DNA from: Clostridia bacterium
GTDB taxonomy: Bacteria > Bacillota > Clostridia > Christensenellales > Aristaeellaceae
Assembly: GCA_024404275.1 (NCBI GenBank)
Contig: JAKSQG010000042.1
Span: forward strand, 1 to 11,558
Direction: 5' to 3'
Length of the DNA: 11,558 nucleotides
Of this stretch, positions 7,549 to 11,558 are shown piece by piece (within the stretch, counting starts at the first letter, position 1; each line of letters starts with the position of its first letter). The notes under the pieces were generated by a model, which did not search any database, was not told the DNA's origin, and saw only the letters and a program-made list of their open reading frames with translations. Both the position numbers and the translations under genes were made by a program.

Positions 7549-8361
7549 ATGACGGAAAAGAAAGTCGCCCTGGTGGCAGGCGGGTCCTCCGGTCTGGGAA
7601 AGGCCGTGGCGGAATGCCTGGCGCAGAAGGGCTTTGTCACCTACGCGGGAGCACGTTCTTTTGCCAAAGGGACCGCGGCGCCCGCGGGCTGCAAGGCGGC
7701 TGTGCTGGATGTGTCCGATGAGGTCAGCGTTGCAAACGCCGTGGACGGCATCATCGCCGCCGAAGGGCGCATCGATGTGCTGGTCTGCTGCGCCGCCAGC
7801 TTTACCATGTCTCCCATGGAGGAATTGCCCATCGATACCCTGCGGGACATGATGAATGTCAACTTTCTGGGCATGGCTCGCTGCGTGCAGAAGGTCATGC
7901 CGCTCTTCCGCGCGCAGGGCGGCGGGCATGTGATTTTGTTTTCCTCGCTCAACGGCCTGTTCTCCATCCCCTTCCAGGGGGCGTACAGCGCCACCAAGCA
8001 CGCTGTCGAAGCGTATGGCGAGGCACTGAGTCAGGAGGCACGCCGCTTTGGCGTCAAGGTCACCGTGGTGGAGCCCGGCGATTGCCGCGGCGGCAGTCAG
8101 AAGTACCGCCTGACGCATCTGAACGCGGGTTCGCCCTACAAGGCCGCCTTTGAAAACGGCACCTCTAAAATTCATCACGATGAGAGCCACGGCCTCAAGC
8201 CCGAAACGGTCGGGTTTGCGGTGGCGCGGGCGGCAATGAAAAAGCATCCGCCCATGCGCATGAAGGTCGCCTCCATCGATCAGCGGGCCGCCGCGTGGCT
8301 GCACCGCTTCCTGCCCGGCAACCTGTTCAACCGCATCATGACGCTGTATTATCATGCGTAA
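7549..8361 (+). CDS. Short-chain dehydrogenase/reductase, possibly a 3-keto-lipid reductase
   Basis: 270-residue classical SDR. The dinucleotide-binding loop is VAGGSSGLGKAVAE (9-22), the acidic strand end LDVSDE is at 53-58, and the catalytic residues are a serine in FSSLNG (132-133), Y146 and K150 in AYSATKHAVEAYGEAL. The usual NNAG structural motif is replaced by CCAA (80-83), an unusual change. The substrate region after EPGDCRGG is family-variable, and the C-terminus LHRFLPGNLFNRIMTLYYHA is hydrophobic and aromatic, compatible with membrane contact. SDRs of this general type include 3-ketodihydrosphingosine reductases, and the neighbouring ACP-oxoamine synthase would produce a suitable 3-keto substrate; this assignment is inference from context. 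I chose the ATG at 7549 because AGAAAGG is at 7533-7539. Its TAA overlaps the next gene's ATG by eight bases. Alternative: a generic sugar or steroid type SDR. Confidence 0.85.
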   Translation: MTEKKVALVAGGSSGLGKAVAECLAQKGFVTYAGARSFAKGTAAPAGCKAAVLDVSDEVSVANAVDGIIAAEGRIDVLVCCAASFTMSPMEELPIDTLRDMMNVNFLGMARCVQKVMPLFRAQGGGHVILFSSLNGLFSIPFQGAYSATKHAVEAYGEALSQEARRFGVKVTVVEPGDCRGGSQKYRLTHLNAGSPYKAAFENGTSKIHHDESHGLKPETVGFAVARAAMKKHPPMRMKVASIDQRAAAWLHRFLPGNLFNRIMTLYYHA

Positions 8362-9697
8362 GCCCATTGCTTTCACCCGGTCGCAGAAATGCGACCTGCT
8401 GCGTGCCCGCCCCACCTTTGAAGAGATGTTTGACGTCCTCTGCTCCGACCGGGCGGCGACCGCCGCCGTGTGGCTGGAGCACGGACGGGAAAGCCATTAC
8501 ACCTACGAGGAGTTCCGCAGCCGTGTGCTGCAGTGCGCCGCCCGCATCCGGGACGCACGCATTGCCGAAGCCGGCAGCTGGGTGGCGCTGTGCGCCGAAA
8601 ACAGCCCCGACTGGCCTGTGCTTTTCTGGGCGCTGCTGGCGGCGGGATTGAAGCCTTTGCCCCTGCCCGTATCGGCGCCGCCGCGGCTCAAAAACCGCCT
8701 GCTGACCCTGGCAGGCGCCGCCGCCGTCATCTGTACCGACAGCCGCGGGCTGCTGCCCGCCCTTCGCCGCTGCACACCGTAGGAGCTGACCCACGGCCCC
8801 TTCAGCCGCGGCTTTGAGCCGCACTGGTCCAACCGCATCGCCCTGTGCAGCGCCGATTGCTGCCATGTGTATGTGTACGATGGCCGTGCCGTCTGCCGGC
8901 AGGTCATTGACCTGATCGAATGCCGTGCCGGACGCACCCTGACAAGGGAAGAGCTTGGACCGCAGCGCGCCCTGTGCCTGTTGCCGTTTTCGGACAGCTT
9001 TGCGCTGCTGGACGGCATCATCGCCGCCCCCATCATGGGCTTTGTGCCGCTCTACGCCGAAGGGCGCACGGCAGAGGCGCTCTTTGCGGGCGGACGGCGG
9101 ATGAAAGCAGAGCTCATCTGTGCCTCCCCGGCGCAGCTGAACGCCTTTTTATGCCCCGCCGCGGCAAGGCAGGCATTGCTGCCCGCCCCCCGCAGACGGC
9201 CGCTCGAAAGCGCTGCCCGCTTTTCGCTCTTTCTGCAAAGGCTGCTGCCCGAAGGCGGCATGAGCATTGCCCGTCACACGCTCAATGAATGGCCGGCGCG
9301 CCGCCTGCTGGGCACCGCCTGCCGTCAGGTCACGCTGTGCGGCGGCTCTCCTGCCCCCGACGCCCTGCGCTATGCCGTGTCACTCGGCTACGGCATTGCC
9401 TACGCCTGCGGCTGCACCGAAAGCGGCATCACCCTGTATGACGGCTCCATGGACCCCGACGCGCGCCTTGCCCCCTGCAGCGGCCGCCCCCTTGGCGATG
9501 TCAGCTGCCGCGTCAGTGAGGAGGGCGAGCTGCTCATTACCGGCCCCGTCCTGTGCACCGGCACCTTGGCGGACGGCCTGCTGACCCCCCTGCCCATGGG
9601 CGGCGGCAAACCCTTTTCCACCGGCAAAAAAGCGCACTTTGACGCCCGCGGACGGCTGCACATCACAGGCGGCATTCCCCGCGGAACACGCGTCTGA
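8354..9697 (+). CDS. Degenerate AMP-binding (acyl-CoA/acyl-ACP synthetase-like) protein, with internal TAG
   Basis: 448 codons (447 residues). The N-terminal part resembles adenylate-forming enzymes: a YTYEEFRSRV region (49-58), SWVALCAENSPDWPVLFWALLAAG (75-98 region) and AAVICTDS. Later motifs also align: LPFSDSFALLDGI (from 210, family LPLSHxFG), TLCGGSPAP (327-335), ACGCTESG (351-358, family YGxTE) and GRPLGDVSCRV. However, the ATP P-loop (family TSGTTGxPKG) is not recognisable where it should be, around 163-180 (ALCSADCCHVYVYDG), the family TGD is STGKK (422-426), and the roughly 100-residue C-terminal domain with the catalytic lysine is absent. Codon 143 is TAG (8780-8782). It starts inside the end of the SDR gene (translational coupling) and ends 38 bases before the ACP fusion. 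It may be an inactive or altered relative of an acyl-ACP synthetase that loads or positions a substrate for the ACP; activity is doubtful. Ends TGA. Confidence 0.75.
8780..8782 (+). other. In-frame TAG codon (codon 143 of the AMP-binding protein)
   Basis: Codons read CCG-TAG-GAG, giving RRCTP-TAG-ELTHGPFS. The frame stays open for 300 codons afterwards and includes recognisable adenylation-domain motifs. The local position is not conserved, so it tells little about which amino acid is inserted. Confidence 0.85.
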
Positions 9698-9735
9698 ACA
9701 TAAAACCCCCTATTTCCATTCAAAGGAGGAAGACC

Positions 9736-11241
9736 ATGTCCATCGAATCCATCGAAAAAGAGGTACTCGGCTTTTTTGCCGAAGCCCTCTCCATCTCGGA
9801 GCCCATCTCTCCCACCGCGCATTTCATCAACGATCTGGGCGGCGACAGCCTGCAGATGCTCACCATCATGATGCGCATCGAAGAAACCTACGGCGTGCTG
9901 CTCAGCGAGGATGACACCACCGCCATGACCTGCGCCCGCGATGTGGCGCGCATGGTTGCCGCCCGCATGGGCAGCGAAGCCGAGGATGTGCCCGCCCCCG
10001 CCGCGGCGGCGTCCGCGCCTGTCAAGCCCATCACGCGCTTTGAGGACACCCCCGAGCATCACTACCTCGAGGAGCGCAAAAAGGGCCTGCACGGCGAGAA
10101 TCCCTATTTTGTCTGCCATGAATCCCCGCTGAAGGATACCTCCCTGATGAACGGTCAGGAAGTGCTCAACTTCGGCTCCTACAACTATGCCGGCATGTCC
10201 GGCCGCCCCGAGACCATTGAAGCCGCCATCGAGGCCACCCGCAAGTACGGCACCTCCGCCAGCGGCAGCCGTCTGCTGGGCGGTGAAAAGAAGCTGCATC
10301 AGGAGCTGGAAAAGGCCATTGCCGAATGGAAGCACACCGAGGACGCCGTGGTGCTGGTCTCCGGCCACGCCACCAACGTGACCATCGTGGGCAACTTCTG
10401 CGGCAAGGGCGACCTGATCGTATACGACGCGCTGGCGCACAACTCCATCCACGAGGGCTGCCGCATGAGCGACGCCGTGTGCAAGGCCTTCCCGCACAAC
10501 GATGTCAACGCGTTGGAAGCCATTCTGAAGCAGCAGCGCAACAACTTTGCCAAGGTGCTCATCGTCATTGAAGGCGCCTACAGCATGGACGGCGATATCG
10601 CCCCCGTGCCCGAGATCGTGGCCATCAAAAAGCGCTACGGCTGCTTCCTGATGGTGGATGAGGCGCATTCCGCCTGCGTGCTGGGTCCCACCGGCGGCGG
10701 CGTGGATGAGTACTTTGGTCTGCAGCCCGATGACATCGATATCAAGATGGGCACCCTGTCCAAGGGTCTGGGCACCTGCGGCGGCTACCTGGCCGGACGC
10801 CATTGCATGATCGAGTATTTCCGTTATCAGCTGCCCGGCTTTGTGTTCTCCGTGGGTATGGCGCCGCCTCTGGCCGGTGCGTGCCTGGCGGCCGTAAAGC
10901 TGCTGCAAAACAATCCTTCCATCATGGAAGACCTGCACCGCAACATTGAGCTGTTTGTCTCCGAGGCGCACAAGCGCGGTCTGGATACCTGCCTGGCTGC
11001 CCACACCGCCATCATTCCCGTGCTGATCGGCAATGATGAGGACGCCTTTGAGCTGTCCGTCGCGCTGGGCAAGAAGGGCGTGTTTGTGCCCCCGGCCGTG
11101 TATCCCGCCGTGCCCCGCAATTCCGCGCGCCTGCGCTTCTGCGTGGTCAGCGATCACAAGCCCGAGCAGATCATTTACGCTCTGGACACCCTGATGGAGA
11201 CCGCCGACGAGCTGGGCATCAACGTCCGCCTGCGCAAGTAA
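9736..11241 (+). CDS. Acyl carrier protein fused to alpha-oxoamine synthase (serine palmitoyltransferase-like)
   Basis: 501 residues. Residues 1-80 are an acyl carrier protein with the phosphopantetheine serine S38 in LGGDSLQ. An Ala/Pro linker (about 81-98) leads to a PLP-dependent alpha-oxoamine synthase (about 100-500). Key features: FGSYNYAGMS (146-155), GTSASGSRLLGGEKKLHQEL (172-191), H211 that should stack on PLP (SGHATN), ALAHNSIHEG, VDEAHSA with D308 and H311, the PLP lysine K343 in TLSKGLGTCGG, and the arginine-rich RNSARLRF (461-468). Such enzymes decarboxylatively join an amino acid to an acyl thioester, giving an aminoketone (serine palmitoyltransferase, KAPA synthase, 2-amino-3-ketobutyrate ligase). 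An attached ACP suggests the acyl donor is acyl-ACP, as with Sphingomonas serine palmitoyltransferase. AAAGGAGG lies at 9722-9729, five to six bases before the ATG. Product could also be a CqsA-like or PigH-like aminoketone. Ends TAA; no internal TAG. Confidence 0.92.
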   Translation: MSIESIEKEVLGFFAEALSISEPISPTAHFINDLGGDSLQMLTIMMRIEETYGVLLSEDDTTAMTCARDVARMVAARMGSEAEDVPAPAAAASAPVKPITRFEDTPEHHYLEERKKGLHGENPYFVCHESPLKDTSLMNGQEVLNFGSYNYAGMSGRPETIEAAIEATRKYGTSASGSRLLGGEKKLHQELEKAIAEWKHTEDAVVLVSGHATNVTIVGNFCGKGDLIVYDALAHNSIHEGCRMSDAVCKAFPHNDVNALEAILKQQRNNFAKVLIVIEGAYSMDGDIAPVPEIVAIKKRYGCFLMVDEAHSACVLGPTGGGVDEYFGLQPDDIDIKMGTLSKGLGTCGGYLAGRHCMIEYFRYQLPGFVFSVGMAPPLAGACLAAVKLLQNNPSIMEDLHRNIELFVSEAHKRGLDTCLAAHTAIIPVLIGNDEDAFELSVALGKKGVFVPPAVYPAVPRNSARLRFCVVSDHKPEQIIYALDTLMETADELGINVRLRK

Positions 11242-11269
11242 GAGGACGGGGATGAGGACGGGGGAACCG

Positions 11270-11311
11270 TTGGGAACCACCCTTTTTGAAGCCAAAAAGG
11301 GCGGTTCCCAA
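11270..11311. repeat. Large imperfect palindrome, REP-like
   Basis: Arms 11270-11288 and 11293-11311 pair over 19 bp with one A-C mismatch, around a four-base loop AAGC. A further copy of GGGAACC lies just before the hairpin at 11262-11268. It follows the ACP-oxoamine synthase stop by 28 bases but lacks a downstream T tract, so it looks more like a dispersed palindromic repeat or mRNA-stabilising hairpin than an intrinsic terminator. Confidence 0.7.
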
Positions 11312-11400
11312 GCCCTCCGCGAAAAAGCAGCTTTGATATCAATGCATTACACCTTTGCTTTGATGGAAGGGAATGCAGCATATCACGGAATGCGTTTTTC

Positions 11401-11430
11401 TCACATGGCCCTGCATGGCCTTACATGGCC
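11401..11430. repeat. Triple direct repeat of CATGGCC, 10-bp period
   Basis: CATGGCC occurs at 11404-11410, 11414-11420 and 11424-11430, each spaced exactly ten bases apart, about one helical turn. It directly precedes the terminator-like hairpin. Confidence 0.75.
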
Positions 11431-11436
11431 CTATAC

Positions 11437-11490
11437 AAAAACACCCTTGCTTTGATGGCAAACAAGCAACATCATTGCAAGGGTGTTTTG
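11437..11490. terminator. Probable bidirectional terminator hairpin
   Basis: A perfect 13-bp stem (11438-11450 with 11477-11489) is flanked by A residues on the left and ends in TTTT on the right, so it could terminate transcription in either direction. After a TT/TT internal loop there is an inner 5-bp stem (11453-11457 with 11470-11474). It likely ends the SDR/ACP-oxoamine synthase operon. Confidence 0.65.
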
Positions 11491-11558
11491 ATGTATGATA
11501 AAAATCGCCTTTTCTCCAAGAGGGGTTTAAGGGGAGAGGGATGCTTTTCGGCTTCGAA

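Larger units (their letters stand above)
11242..11558. other. Non-coding tail with hairpins and small repeats
   Basis: No convincing gene is seen in these 317 bases. The open frame at 11252-11455 runs straight through the two-armed hairpin and has no ribosome binding site or recognisable product. The region holds a large GC-rich hairpin, a triple CATGGCC repeat, a duplicated 12-mer TTGCTTTGATGG (11355-11366 and 11447-11458) and a terminator-like hairpin. Nothing was recognised after 11500. Confidence 0.6.

Noticed and set aside
676..8782. Pyrrolysine as the amino acid inserted at the TAG codons
   Set aside because: Pyrrolysine is known mainly from methylamine methyltransferases and related proteins; the sites here are ordinary positions in housekeeping proteins, and no pyl gene is in the window. 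It cannot be fully excluded without the rest of the genome.
9400..11295. 631-residue minus-strand open frame opposite the ACP-oxoamine synthase
   Set aside because: Low-complexity shadow of a clearly coding plus-strand gene, without a ribosome binding site or family motif.
11252..11455. 67-residue open frame in the tail
   Set aside because: It translates through the large palindrome, has no ribosome binding site and no known product; such frames across repeats are usually spurious.
11242..11558. A suppressor tRNA gene in the intergenic tail
   Set aside because: I looked for cloverleaf arms and a CUA anticodon; the hairpins here do not form a tRNA, and no TTC-type T-loop with matching acceptor stem is present.
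11501..11558. Possible small stem in the final bases (TCTCC/GGAGA)
   Set aside because: Five base pairs only, too short to call.

Overview
The window looks like chromosomal DNA of a GC-rich Clostridia-type Firmicute, plausibly a gut Oscillospiraceae/Ruminococcaceae relative. This rests on strong AAAGGAGG ribosome binding sites, Gram-positive type walJ, rlmH and recF products, an FHA/SEDS/class B PBP cell-wall cassette and dense gene packing. The taxonomic call is inference only.

Layout: (1) 28-822, minus strand, a WalJ/YycJ metallo-hydrolase. (2) 823-1004, a divergent promoter region. (3) 1005-7463, one plus-strand run with overlapping or nearly touching genes: membrane-anchored XRE regulator, HAD phosphatase, RlmH, RecF, a membrane FHA-like protein with a Tyr/Pro-rich tail, a RodA/FtsW (SEDS) glycosyltransferase and a class B PBP. 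It closes with a strong terminator hairpin at 7489-7526. (4) 7549-11241, a second plus-strand operon: a short-chain dehydrogenase, a degenerate AMP-binding (adenylate-forming) protein, and an acyl carrier protein fused to a PLP-dependent alpha-oxoamine synthase. This set resembles the bacterial sphingoid-base (ketosphinganine) toolkit. (5) 11242-11558, non-coding DNA with two hairpins and small repeats.

The most striking property is that four of the eleven genes (walJ, recF twice, the PBP and the AMP-binding protein) are broken by in-frame stop codons. All five are TAG, and there is no frameshift and no in-frame TGA or TAA. The frame and the family motifs continue on both sides of each TAG. 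All eleven genes end in TGA (7) or TAA (4), none in TAG. The simplest reading is that UAG is a sense codon in this organism, most likely glutamine (one C-to-T step from CAG, the prevailing Gln codon here). I therefore annotate the four genes as full-length CDSs with internal TAG rather than as pseudogenes. The alternative, recent decay or sequence error, is stated where relevant.

How the genes may work together: the first operon joins housekeeping functions (ribosome methylation, replication-fork repair) with a peptidoglycan polymerase/transpeptidase pair and its FHA partner. In the second, the ACP domain would carry an acyl chain, the oxoamine synthase domain would condense it with an amino acid, and the dehydrogenase would reduce the resulting 3-keto group. 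The AMP-binding protein would be the expected acyl-loading enzyme, but it lacks recognisable catalytic motifs.
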